A stretch of DNA of 21,452 nucleotides from Smittium culicis (GCA_001970855.1 LSSN01006024.1:1-21452), one strand, 5' to 3'; positions 10,383 to 20,967 are shown, numbered from the stretch's first letter. Notes: generated by a model not told the origin, from the sequence alone. Program-made: numbers and translations.

Positions 10383-11054
10383 AGGTAATAGTTGATTTAT
10401 ATTTATTTATTTTGTTTTTTTGTCAATATAAAAACATAATTTTCATTCTTTGTGTATTTTTTGGAGATAAAATGAAATTTATTTAAGGAAGATTCTCTCC
10501 AAGACATTTTATTTTCTAATAATACCATTAAAACATTTCATGAAGAGGATTTTTGATTGTGCTTCTATATTTAATAGGCCAAGGCCTGCATTTATTTTGT
10601 CCAATTGAGTATTATCTAATTTGATTTGAACTTTTTTATTGCTCCAAATAAAATTATTATACTTTTTTTTAGCCGATGATATAAAATCTTCTTCAAATAT
10701 AGACTATGTGTGCAGCGAACTATAATTTTGAAATCTGAAAAAAATTTTCGATTATAAATTTAACTTTAAGGGATATTTTACCGATATATCATCTTTTTAT
10801 CTTTTTAGTGTTATTTTTTGAATGATATTCTTGGTTTTTTCTTTCACAGTTCCTGAAGAATTAAAAATATAACTAGATATTTAAATTTCACATTTTGTGG
10901 TAGACACTTGTTTATAAACCATTTATTTTTTGGGGCGCCAATTAATATTTTAATTTTTTTTCCAAATTAATCTTAGCACTTAAAGCTAGCAAATGGAGCT
11001 TAAGTATCCATTTATAATTTTTTCTTCAAAGCGGTTATTAATTCTTATTAGCAA

Positions 11055-11066
11055 GTCGTTAGCATA
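11055..11066 (-). other. LINE-B RT catalytic box, YADD changed to YAND
   Basis: The codons TAT GCT AAC GAC give Tyr-Ala-Asn-Asp. The first catalytic Asp has become Asn, a single G-to-A change. Flanks read LKILL and LLI as expected. The distance to the C-terminal zinc region is about 1.2 kb, equal to that in LINE-A. Confidence 0.78.
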
Positions 11067-12678
11067 TAATAGGATTTTGAGTTCTTTATTCTCTATTGGG
11101 ATCCCTGAAATCATTTTTTCAATCATTAATACTGGTTATATTATAAAATTATATATTGAAGGGATAATGGACCTTCTTGTCTTGCTCGTTGTTTGATATT
11201 AATTGGTCGCGTTCTTTCACTGTTAATACTAATTGATATCTTTTGCCAGTAATATATGTTTTTATTTCTTATAATAAACGATTGGCCAATTCCGAAATTT
11301 TCAAGACATATAAATAAATATCCTCAGTCAACTCTGTCATACTCTTTTTCTTGGTTCAATAATAGCATATATATGTTTGTGGTTTCTGATCACATTTTAC
11401 TGTTTTCGCATAAGAAGTTAGCCGAGTGTATATAATCGAAAATAAATCATTTTTTTTATTAGCCTGACTGTTTATCATTTATTAGTTTTCTAATGAATTT
11501 TTATAGCCTATTTGTAAGAATTTTAATAATTATTTTTCACCAATATTTGATAGTTTATTGGCCTGTAATTTTTACGACTTTATTGATCGCTTTTTTTTTT
11601 AATGAGAAATATTAATGATCCGTTTATGATATTAGTCCATTTTCTCATTGAAAATTTTTTTCAAGTGCTTGGCTATTATTTTTTATATTTTTTGTAATAT
11701 TCAAACGAGAAAACATCTGACTCTAGTGACTTATTATTGGGAGAGCTATATATTGATATCTCTATTATAATTATTTCTATATCCTATCTAACTCTAGATC
11801 CTCTATTTGAGCTAATCTTTTTTTAATGTATTAAGTTAGTATAATTTGACTATTGGTGCAGTTTAAGTCCTTATTAATAAGATTTGGGTAAAGTTCATGG
11901 CATAATTTGTTAATTTCTAAATTATCAGTTACCAGTTCGCAATTTTTATTACATATATTGTCAATTGTTTTATTTTTTATTCGTTATAAATAATACAAAA
12001 AATACTTGTTTTTGTCTTTTCTCCTTTTTCTTTCCAATTAATTTGTGAGCGAAAAATTTATTCAATTTAGTTGTTTCTTTTTTATCTTATCATTATCCAA
12101 TATTTCTTGGTTTTAAATCTGCATTTCTTTAGGTCTTGGATTTTCTATTTTTATTACTGCGTTTTATGTGTTATTTTTTATTTTTTATTTTTTTGTAAAT
12201 CAATTTGGAAGTTTCTAGAATTTAATTTACATAATTTATTAAATGCTTTTTTACAATTGTGCTTAATTGAATCCCATTCTTCAATTTACGCACATTTAAT
12301 ATTTTATTTTATGTAGATCTCATCCGAAATTTCCAAATTTTGAAGTATTCTTGAGTTAAGCTTCCAATTATATTGTTAACTATTATATTTTTTGACCAAT
12401 GACATACAGTAAAAGTATTTCATTTATGATCTGTGAACACTTTTGATATAATTTAGCTTATTTAATACTTTAGAGATCATCAATGGATATATAAATAGGT
12501 AAATTCTGGGTTTATACCTTCCATAATATTCTTCCCAGGTACATATTAATTGATTTTCTTTTAATTTGCTAAATAGATTTGATATTCCAAATGATTTGAT
12601 TAGCTCCTCCATATTTTCCTATGCTTTTTTATTAGTTATTCTAGACGGATAACAATCATTTATTTCATTTACGACCAC

Positions 12679-13009
12679 ATTCATATCGCCCATAATTATA
12701 ATTTCTTTATCCCTTTTTTAACTGGGCAATATTTTTTCTGTTGTAAAAGCTATCAAGATTTTTCTTTCGTGTTCGTTTTTGGGTAAATATTGGTTCACTA
12801 CCATTATTATTTTATGGTTTGTTCCAATCAATATTATGACAAGTCTTACATTGAAGTAGATTGATTCCCCAATAATTTATTTTACTGCTATTAATAATTA
12901 TCGCTTTATATTTTGACTAGGGTACCAATCCGTTAAAATAGTTAATACAGAATGTCTTATCTAAGGTTTCAATATTCATTTTATGAAGACATATTATTTC
13001 TGGATTCAT
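12679..13009 (-). pseudogene. LINE-B AP endonuclease domain, N-terminal part
   Basis: MNPEIICLHK occupies 13009-12980 and GDMN 12690-12679. In this family the first motif normally ends CLQE, whose glutamate coordinates the catalytic metal; here that codon is AAA (Lys). The GDMN motif keeps its Asp and Asn. Between them the frame carries stops. LINE-A has kept the glutamate at the same place (CPQE), so the two copies decayed independently. Confidence 0.75.
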
Positions 13010-13215
13010 CATTCTTTTCAAGAATCAAAAAGCCTGCTTTTTTTATTTTTTGATACAGGCTATTCCTTTCACGTTGAAAGTTGAAATTATTATTGTTATT
13101 TTGTATTATTTATGTTTATTTTCAATAAAAATAAAGCAAATAATTTTAAATAAAGTGTATTTCAGCTTAAGTAGAATTATTTTTCTCAATTATATTCTTA
13201 TTTTATTTTTCAATT

Positions 13216-13226
13216 GGGGGGGGGGG
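13216..13226. repeat. G homopolymer (about 10 G) in AT-rich DNA
   Basis: A run of about ten Gs on the plus strand lies upstream of the LINE-B ORF2 start on the element's own strand, where it reads as C. It is not at the same element position as the C-rich tract in LINE-A, so it is not a shared conserved feature. Confidence 0.65.
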
Positions 13227-13699
13227 TTGAATCGAAACACCCACAACTGCTTCTGAATTATCCTTCGTTTTTTCAATTTCATTGATTTCTCTCTGTAGGG
13301 GTATGTTTTTTAGAATATATTTTGAATTTTATTGAAGTTTCTCTTAACGTAACTGTTAATATTTTTAAATTTAGATAAAATTCTTAGGTTCGGGATTGAA
13401 TATAAACCTCTTCTTGGTATTTTAGCATCTTTCGAGTCTGAAAATTCACATTAATAAGATTTTTTTTTAAAGATTTTATATTTGAATTTCCTGAGCTAAA
13501 AATATTTTGATTTAAAATATTATTTGGTTCTGGTATTATAACCGATAGAATAACCACGATTTATGAATTTTATTGTAAAGGAAATTTAGCATTATTTTCA
13601 GCGCTATCCGATTTGCCGTTAACATCAATAATAGTATTTCTCCACCCCCTCTATTATTTTATTTTTATTTCTTTAATAAATTTTTTTATATGTTTTTTG

Positions 13700-15230
13700 A
13701 GGATGATATCCTTGGGATTATTGTTTTTTTTCAATTTTTTTACCAAATTCTTCGCACTCATATCTACAGTGGTCGATTTTTTTACAGTATGTGCACATTG
13801 GTTGGGAATCTTTCCACAGAAACAAAATTTCTACATATATAACTTTCAATATTTTTGAATATCACTTTATTTTTTGTTTTCAGTACTATTTTAGTGATTT
13901 TGGGAGCGAATGCGTTATTATTTTTATATTTTAATTCATCGATATAAATTAATTCTTCAATCTTGGAGAGCTCTTCATGTGCTTTTTGGGCTACTTTCTT
14001 AAAAATTAATCTGACATAAGACAATATTGTGATATTTTAAAACTCATCTGTGTACTCTGTGGTCTCAAAGAGATCCTTTTTTTCAATTTAGGTTATTTCG
14101 ATCTTTTTTGCAATTTATAGATTATCATCTTTTATAAATTTTAAAATTGATATTTTAAGACTGTTGTCGATCTCAAATCATGATTGAATTTCTTCAAAAT
14201 GGATTAATTTATTTTATAATATATCATAATTGCTTCCATTACCGACTATTAATGACGTCAATATTTTAAATGTAGTCCCGCTTAAGCATATAATTTTCCT
14301 TTATATAGGATCGTGTCCTGTAGTTTTTTTAAATAAAGATACTTATATGAAATTATTTTCGCTTTTATTATTTTTATCAAGAGGTTTAATTATAGAGATA
14401 ACTTCGTTAGCTCAACTTGGAGTTTCTTCATTTTGGATACTTTTATTCGTTGTATCCATTTTTTGCTTTTGTTTTTCAAGGTAATATACATTTAGATTAT
14501 AAATTGATTTTATTGGTCGATATATTTTTTTCTATTCAAAAGAGAGTGAGCTGGTTGGTTATTTTTTTACTCAGGTTCTTTTTCTATTTTTTTTTGCGCT
14601 TTCTTTTTCAGTGTTATTTTAGAATTTAAAAAATAAAATTTTTCTTTTAATATCAACTTCAATTCATGTTTGAAACATTTTAGTTTTTTTAGTACCTGTT
14701 CAGAGATTTACTCAGAATCTTCTTCAACTCCAACGTGTTTGCATCCTAGATTGTTTTGATTACCTCGCATACATAAAATATTTGGGATTGTTTAATCCCA
14801 GACACTTCTTATAGCTATAATAGTACATATTTTCCTTATAATTTATTTGAAGCTTTTCTTACCACATTACCAGGCGGTATATTCCTACTTCCAGCTACTT
14901 TGGCCCAACTGATTTGGGATCGAACATCGATAGAATTGGATTCTGTTCTAGTTAATATACTTTTATGTTATTTCAAGGTTTATATATACTCATTTTGATT
15001 TAATCTGGTATAGTTTTTTTTTGTGCAGCAAATTAGTCGAAATAGTAGAATTCTTCAAATTCTGCGAATTGCGCACTTTTTTTTCTTTCGATTTGGCTAA
15101 TTAAAACTGTCTTCTAAAATTGAGCATCATAATTTAATTGCAATAGTTAAACTTTGTCTACAGAGGCAAAACTTTTACCAGAATGTAGTTTTTGGAAAGG
15201 TCAAAATTTTTTTTTTCATAAGTTTAAGTC
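13700..15230 (-). pseudogene. LINE-B ORF1, decayed nucleic-acid-binding protein
   Basis: Near 15170-15060 the minus strand reads VDKV, then YDAQF, ISQIERKKSAQFAEFEEF in shifting frames. This follows the pattern of LINE-C ORF1 (ALDVVFNAIG...YDDYRAN...). ISWAKVAGSRNIPPG lies near 14930-14885, and DANTLELKKILSKSLNRY near 14745-14695 resembles an RRM-type strand-helix. The open frame 14024-13782 (MSYVRLIFKKVAQKAHEEL) precedes the zinc knuckle, reached through a frame change. L1-type ORF1 proteins form RNA-binding particles. Stops and frameshifts make this a pseudogene. Confidence 0.65.
13754..13795 (-). other. Intact CCHC zinc knuckle in LINE-B ORF1
   Basis: The 14 codons read CTYCKKIDHCRYEC, an exact C-x2-C-x4-H-x4-C retroviral-type zinc knuckle. 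Such knuckles bind single-stranded nucleic acid in Gag and many LINE ORF1 proteins. It is followed by an E/K-rich stretch (EEFGKK). Confidence 0.85.
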
Positions 15231-15239
15231 GATATATTT

Positions 15240-15319
15240 ACGCGTTCGATGGTTATAGTCAGTTTTATTTAGAAAATGCGTAAAAAATGCCAATATTAGA
15301 TAAGAAATAAAATTTTATA
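15240..15319 (-). repeat. LINE 5' block B, inverted copy of 20968-21048
   Basis: About 80 bases on the minus strand match the plus strand at 20968-21048, including identical runs TATAAAATTTTATTTCTTAT and GACTATAACCATCG, at roughly 80-85 percent by eye. In the LINE-C copy the block contains the ORF1 start (ATG at 21006). Here that codon is ACG, while the next residues still read LNK-DYNHR. This links LINE-B and LINE-C as relatives. Confidence 0.85.
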
Positions 15320-15332
15320 GATTCCCTAATCC

Positions 15333-15369
15333 TATTGGCTCGCCCAAGAAAAACTTTTCTAAGAGAGAG
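15333..15369 (-). repeat. LINE 5' block A, inverted copy of 21054-21093
   Basis: The minus strand carries CTTGGGCGAGCCAATA, identical to 21078-21093, flanked by a CT-rich run and TTAGAAAA. In LINE-C this block encodes RKIFLGRAN just inside ORF1, downstream of block B. Here it lies upstream of block B, so the order is swapped. It also reads RKVFLGRAN in one frame. Confidence 0.85.
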
Positions 15370-15379
15370 GTATATATAT

Positions 15380-18300
15380 AGATTTTAATATTCTTTTTTG
15401 TGTTTTTTTTTGTAAAATGTCATTTTATAAATATATATTTTGCGTTAAGGTTTTTTTTCTTTCGCTATCGAGAGAATTTCCAAATTAAAAAAAATTGCAA
15501 CAAAACAATAATATAAGAGCGGAATATCGGCTAAAGAAAATATATAACCCAAAAAGCCCTCATATGCGCTAAACTTGAGTTGAATAATTTATTATATTAT
15601 AAAAACACAGGAGCGAGCAATACTGAGTGAAAAATCAATACCCGTATTAATTAACTCTTTCAATGGAATTAGAAAGTTTTTAATTTGCTCAATTTAGCGA
15701 AATACACTCGATATAATTGGGAGAATATTTGCAGTTGTAGAGCTTTTATAATTTAAATTTTTATACTCATAGTAATTAATTTACTTTTTCGATACTACTA
15801 GAAAACTATATAGATCGAATTAATTGATGTAAAAAATAGCTATATCTAATTTCAAATAAGCAAGTATATTTTTTAAGAAAAATATTTATCCTCCCCTAAG
15901 AATATCCCAATTAATATAAACTGATGCTATATAATGTTTATTGTATTACAGCAGAAAATTTTTTACTACTTAATAATTTTTTGGAAATATGATCATTTTT
16001 TTTATTAGATTGGATGTGGAAGGATTTTTAGGAAGGGCATATATCCAAAAACAAAAACACGAGAATTAAAAAGTACATTATTACAAGTATTGCTATTTTT
16101 ATTTGCTGTTCTATGATAACATAGTTATTATAGAAGTATTACTAATTTAAAAATTCTATAATCTGCGAATTTCGATTTTTTTTATTAAAAATCTAATTTA
16201 TTTCATAGTTAATATGTTGATATTGTACCATAAAACATCATTTCTAAAATAGAAATGATAATAACAACATAATTTCTCACACATCTTTATTATTAATGTC
16301 AAATTGACTAAATTAAAACAGAGGTTTTAAATATGCGTATCGTATATTATTCAATAAACCCTTAGTGAAATTGATAAAATTTTTTAGTACACCTTTGATA
16401 ATATAGATTCAAGGTGCAATTAGTTGAAATATATTGCTAAATTTTTATTTAAATTCGATTTTAATTGTGCTATATTGAATTAATATCACGAAATATATTA
16501 AATATATGATGAGCTTGTGTAACACAGAAGCTACCCTAAAAGGTCAAGATATGGTTAATTCAAAGATCAAAATTTATGTTACACTAACAGTGCTCGTAAA
16601 ACGTTGAAAGTTTCGATATCCGATGATTCATCAAAGATTATTTCGAGGTGCGTTACTTTTCCTGTAAAGTTTTTTCTAATTAGTAGCGTTAATTATATTT
16701 TTAAATCTTATAAGTACAATTATCAAACGGATTAAATATCTTAGCCAATTGAGCGATCCAATTTTATTATCAAATAAATTTTCAAGGAAAAAAAGCACCT
16801 CTCACGCTGAGGGTCTCCCATATATGGAGACTGTTCCGAGGAGTGGAGCTTTACCTAAAATACTTTATCCGATTTGCAAAATTATCTTTACATTTAGATC
16901 TTTTTAGAGACTATCATCAAATGAATTATCTGATTGAGTCAATAGTTTTACCTATTTCACGTAAGCAAATAGAATTTCTAAGAAAAGTAGGTTCGTTATC
17001 CTCTAAGAATATCATAAATATATTAGCTATTATATAAATCCTATTTTAGCCCAATGATAAATATCACCTAAGAATATTGTCACGATAATCGATTATTATT
17101 GGTTTGTATTATGTAATACGGATATTTTGAGCGATATACAAAATTTTTACTGATTATTATTGACCTGTACTTCATTTTTTTAATCATTATAAATAGTTCT
17201 GAATAGGAATTTCGATTTTTCCTATTTATTAATTTCAATTTGGAATTATTATTTGCTAAAAAAATTATTCTTATTATTTATTGGTCATTGATATATTTTT
17301 GTGATTTTATACGATATAACACTTAACACACTATAATGATTCCTTTGTAAAGATTCTCCCATATAAAAACTTGTCTAACCTACCTAAATAGTAGACCGCC
17401 AGAGGATTTTCATAAATTTAGTCTAATTTTTTATAATTTAACTGTTATTTTTATTTAAATAAATCTGAAATTTTAAAAAAACTGCCAATTGAAAGTGATA
17501 TAGTTTAAAAACAGTTTATTTGCAGATTGAATCGCATTTCGACTATCCATCAATTATTTTAATATGCAATTAAACTAAAATATTACAATCCATCCAATTC
17601 CTTGTGAAATTGTTAGTTTATTGACGCGGTTGAGAAATAGCTTACTGTGCTCGGAAAAATAGGCTCTCTTAGATTGTAAAATTTCCTTAAATAAATTTTT
17701 AACTTCAAGGGTCCTTATTTGGGTGATTCATTATGAAGAGGTCATTTTATAGTGTTAAGAGTTTCAGTGATAAAATCGCATAAAAAATAAACAGCCAATT
17801 AGTAGAATAATTTACTTTTTTAGCAAATAAAAATTTTATATTGAAACGAAGAAATAGAGAGACCAAAATGTCTTTTTTGCTCCACCAATAATACTTATAA
17901 AAAGTTATTATACAGGCCAATAACATTAAACTCCAACAAAGTGCTCTCTTCGTTCAGAATCTCCAATTTATTTATGTTTTTTAGGAGTAAATTCGGGGAA
18001 ATATATTATGTTATTCAAAGCTTGCAATTGTTTAATTTCATCATATACAAAAAAGCACACGTTAATTATTTATGGGGTGGCACTTTAAGATTTAACTATT
18101 TTTATGAACAGATCATTTTTAATTTCAACTAACCATTTGATATTACTTATTTATGAGTCAATATTTTATCGTGATAGCAAATTGAACATATTTGGTAGAT
18201 TTAGTAGGGTAGATTTTCCAGTAAAAATATCTACAATTCCTTTAAGGGTTAAAAAAACCCAAGGATAAAAAAAATTTAAATAGTCTAACATGGTTAAATT

Positions 18301-18960
18301 CAGAATTATAAATTGACAAATAAGGTAAATAATAGTAAACCAATTTATAATTCCATTTGAACATGGGTCCAAAAAAGAAAAAAAAAAGGTAAAACTGATT
18401 TGATGATTGCATATGGAATTTTTTTGTCTGTTAAATTACTTGGTTCGTTTTTTGTGCCAAATGTTGCGACAAAATCGTAATGATGGCAAACTATCTCATA
18501 AATCTCATAGCGATTATCTCTTCATCTATAGTTATATGAGATTATGTTGTGATTTATTTACTTCAAGCTGTAATGTAATTGATTTAACAATTTTAAAATT
18601 TGCATTATTCTTGGAAATATTTGCTATTAAGCCTTTAAATTACCAATTTAATTTAGCATAATCATGATACCAAACTAATATAATATTGGAGTTTAGATTA
18701 GGGTTAAAATTAAAATATGGATTTCTATTCAAATATATGGTATGGCTAAATAATGAGTAGTATGCTAAATGCTGAGGAAAAGTAGTATTTAAGCGTGTGT
18801 TTATTCCCTCTTAAACTAATTTAAAAAATAATTAAAAAAGCATTTTTATTTATAAATTCAATATCATTTAAACAATAAATTTAATTTTTATATTTTATAA
18901 AATCCAAACTGTTTATATGATATTAATTAAAATAAATACTCAGTAGGAATATTTTTATTA
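15380..18960. other. 3.6 kb AT-rich intergenic region, no gene recognised
   Basis: Short open stretches occur at 16843-17037 (+), 17941-18132 (+), 18166-18372 (-) and 18407-18661 (+), up to 84 codons. None shows a domain or a family I know, and low-complexity composition explains most of them. The first starts beside a small stem-loop at 16814-16832 and has the least biased composition. No tRNA-type or rRNA-type sequence was seen. Part of the right half should hold upstream regulatory sequence of the transporter gene. Old, unrecognisable transposon remnants are plausible. Confidence 0.55.
16814..16832 (+). repeat. Small GC-rich stem-loop GTCTCC...GGAGAC
   Basis: GTCTCC and its reverse complement GGAGAC flank a 7-base AT loop (CATATAT). 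It stands in a short GC-richer patch (about 16797-16850). A function is not evident; it could be a remnant of a structured transposon end. Confidence 0.4.
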
Positions 18961-18970
18961 TTATCACAGC

Positions 18971-18990
18971 TATATATATATATATTATAA
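18971..18990 (+). promoter_or_regulatory. Candidate TATA region for the transporter gene
   Basis: A (TA)n tract of about 15 bases lies 65-80 bases before the start codon at 19053. It is followed by a T/C-rich stretch (19001-19025), a common arrangement at fungal promoters. In such AT-rich DNA a TATA match is weak evidence; position upstream of the only intact host gene is the main argument. Confidence 0.35.
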
Positions 18991-19052
18991 TTTTTTTCTT
19001 AAGCTCTTAATCTCAGCGCTCTAAAAAGTAAATATCAACCAATCCATTAAAA

Positions 19053-20592
19053 ATGACGGTACAAGAAGAAGAAAATATCATCACCTCTAAGTCAAAAATC
19101 GAGATCAATACAGAGCTTGTATTAAATGACTATGAAAAGGAGTTAACAAAGTCATATGTCAGAAAAATTGATATACGTATCTTGCCTATTGTTGTGATTA
19201 TGTACATTGCATCTTCACTCGATCGCGGAAATATTGGCGTTGCTCTGAAAAATGGACTCGTTGAGTCACTCAAATTAAGCCCCTCAGAACAGGCGAATGT
19301 CACATCCCTGTTTACCTTATGTTATATCGCCTTTGAAGGTAGTTTAGATTAATTTTTTAGTATATTGTAATTGCATATTTATATAATTTAAAGCCACGAG
19401 TTAACAAAATTATATCTAAAATTTAGCTCCTGCAAATATGCTATTAAAAAGACTACGTCCTCGTATTTGGTTTACATTCATTGTTTGTGCTTGGTCTTTG
19501 TGCTGCATGTACCTTGCAATCGCTAAATCAGCCATAGATTTTACAATCGCACGCTGTTTACTGGGTGTCTTCGAAGCAGGTTTTACTCCTGGTATCGTTG
19601 CTTTCTTGCCATACTGGTACGTTAAAAGCGAAATCGGTCTCCGTATGTCTATATTCTTTACGGCTCTCCCTATTGCTGGTATTATTGGAGGTCCAGTTGG
19701 TGCGTCTCTTGTACAGGTCAAAAGCAGTATACTAAAGCCATACCAAGTAGTATTTCTTACTGAAGGAAGTATCACTTTATTTCTCGGAATTTGTGTATAT
19801 TTTTTATTTTATGATTATCCAGACACATTCAAGCACTTTACCCCTGAAGAAAGGGAAGTTGCTCTCAGAAGAATTACTGCAAGTCAAGGTTTGGCTTCAA
19901 AATCTAAAATCACAAGAAAGCAGACTATTGCAGCCTTCATGGATTGGAAGGTTTATGCTTTCGGTATTGTTGGCTTTGGTCCAAACAACTGTCTAGTTAT
20001 TTTTGGATACTTTGGTCCAACTATCATTACTGGTATGGGCTACTCTCCGACAACTGCTACATATATGTCAGGAATCCCATACTGCTTTGGTCTCATCGGC
20101 TCGTTTATTTCGTCTTATTACATTAACAGAGTACAAATATACAAAATTTACCTCATTTCAACGCCATTAAATATCATTGGTTACTCATGTGCAGCATTTA
20201 CCAGGATCAACGCTTTGAGAATGGCAGGATTATGTTTAAGTAACTTCGCTACGTGCTTGTCTGTTGCTTATGTTGCGACATGGATGTCTGTTAACTGCGG
20301 AAGCGTTTCCAAAAGAATGGTATCAACCGCAATTTTACTCACATTTACTGGTTTAGCTGGCTTTGTCACTCCATACATGTTTACAACAAAACAACAGCCC
20401 GATTATGTTCTAGGAAACACATTCAACATTGTCATGCTCTGCCTAACATTCATAACCACTATCATATTGAAAGTTTACTTTGAACGCCAAAACAAGTATC
20501 GTGATGAGAATCCAGTGGACGTTTCTCATTTGTCTGAGCAAGAACAACAAGATCTCAATGACCAACACCCAAACTTCAGATACAGATTATAA
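19053..20592 (+). CDS. ACS-family (Dal5/Tna1-like) MFS transporter, two exons
   Basis: Joining 19053-19338 to 19427-20592 gives 483 codons and a TAA stop, a usual length for the fungal anion:cation symporter (ACS) family of the major facilitator superfamily. Relatives such as yeast Dal5, Tna1, Vht1 and Fen2 import small organic anions (allantoate, nicotinate, biotin, pantothenate) with protons. The substrate here cannot be told. Hydrophobic segments are consistent with 12 helices, with both ends cytoplasmic. Family marks include LDRGNIGVA (residues 56-64) after TM1, FEAPANMLLKRLRP (94-107), RCLLGVFEAGFTPG (138-151), WYVKSEIGLRM (159-169), FTPEERE (233-239) in the central loop and WMSVNCGSVSKRM (381-393). 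The start has A at -3; no in-frame upstream ATG is evident. No stops or frameshifts occur once the intron is removed. Composition is less AT-rich than the flanks, as expected of a gene under selection. Confidence 0.93.
19339..19426 (+). other. Spliceosomal intron of the transporter gene (88 nt)
   Basis: The intron begins GTAGTT and ends ATTTAG. It lies after the first base of a codon: GAA-G joins CT-CCT-GCA to read FEAPANM, which restores the ACS motif and removes an in-frame TAG and TAA. GTTAAC near 19399-19405 is a possible branch-point region about 20-25 bases before the acceptor. Confidence 0.9.
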
Positions 20593-20960
20593 AATTTTTA
20601 TGAAATGATATCAACCGTGCACAATCATGTTAGTTATTTACAGAGAATATTTTGAATTCTAAATCATTATAGTTATTTTAATTAATACAATCTTAATTTT
20701 TAAATTTAATTTTAATTTTAATTTTAACATACTAAATTATCACATTCAAAATTTCTACTAATCGTACTATATTTTATTTCTTGAATAAATTATTGGTATC
20801 AAATATACTATTAAATGATATAAGATTTTTTAGATTGGGCTATAACGGTCTTTTAATTAGGTTAATCCTACTACAATTTTTTTTTTATAGCTAAATGTCG
20901 TAATAAAATAAAAATATTGATCAACGTATCGCCGATATATTAATGATATATTCAAGAACG
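20593..20960. other. 3' flank of the transporter gene, AT-rich
   Basis: AATAAA at 20784-20789, about 190 bases after the stop, is a possible polyadenylation signal, although such hexamers are frequent in this composition. A short run of TTTTAA units lies near 20700-20725. No ORF was recognised. The 5' end of LINE-C may begin somewhere in the last 100 bases. Confidence 0.45.
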
Positions 20961-20967
20961 TACGAGT

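Larger units (their letters stand above)
9660..13040 (-). pseudogene. LINE-B ORF2 (endonuclease-RT), inactivated relic
   Basis: The first recognisable motif is MNPEIICLHKMNI (13009-12971), where active enzymes have CLQE. MGDMNVVVNEI (12693-12661) is the second endonuclease motif, and the open frame 12612-12424 continues the domain with CTWEE. RT motifs follow: PNNKSLESDVFSFEYYK (about 11740-11690, family NNKSPGPDGF), KILTNRL (about 11520) and INDKQSG (about 11470), INIKQRARQEGPLS (about 11210-11170), and LKILLYANDLLI (about 11080-11047). Later stretches 10382-10089 and 9900-9670 form the C-terminal part. Stops and frame changes separate all of these. The endonuclease glutamate and one RT aspartate are also replaced, so this copy cannot move by its own enzymes. 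Confidence 0.86.
9500..15380 (-). mobile_element. LINE-B: decayed L1-like non-LTR retrotransposon
   Basis: On the minus strand it runs from a 5' region shared with LINE-C (15369-15240), through ORF1 with a complete CCHC knuckle (13795-13754), to ORF2 endonuclease (13009-12679), RT (about 11740-11050) and the C-terminal zinc region (9900-9670). The span of nearly 6 kb is typical of a full-length L1-like element. Reading frames are broken by stops, but motifs are better kept than in LINE-A, so it may be the younger insertion. Its 3' end abuts the 5' side of LINE-A in the same orientation. The boundaries come from the outermost recognised motifs; no target-site duplication was identified. Confidence 0.82.

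Noticed and set aside
7809..14629. Many F/L/I/Y-rich plus-strand frames between about 7.8 and 14.6 kb resembling membrane proteins
   Set aside because: They lie opposite LINE-A and LINE-B. T-rich plus-strand sequence, from A-rich LINE sense strands, yields hydrophobic codons by default. No transporter or membrane-family motif is present.
16512..16586. GTGTAAC and GTTACAC arms about 60 bases apart, considered as a tiny LTR or MITE end
   Set aside because: The spacing is too short for an LTR, no target duplication or second copy was seen, and 7-base inverted arms are expected by chance.
18240..18265. AAGGGTT...AACCC hairpin with A-rich loop, considered as a terminator
   Set aside because: Rho-independent terminators do not apply to this eukaryotic context and no gene ends there.
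18407..18661. 84-codon plus-strand frame upstream of the transporter gene
   Set aside because: No recognised domain, no clear start context, and the frame ends well before the gene. It was left as part of the intergenic region, not called as a CDS.
19416..19775. 119-codon frame on the minus strand inside the transporter gene
   Set aside because: It is antisense to exon 2, which has a full set of ACS motifs. The antisense product shows no family pattern and starts inside the intron side, so it is a shadow frame.
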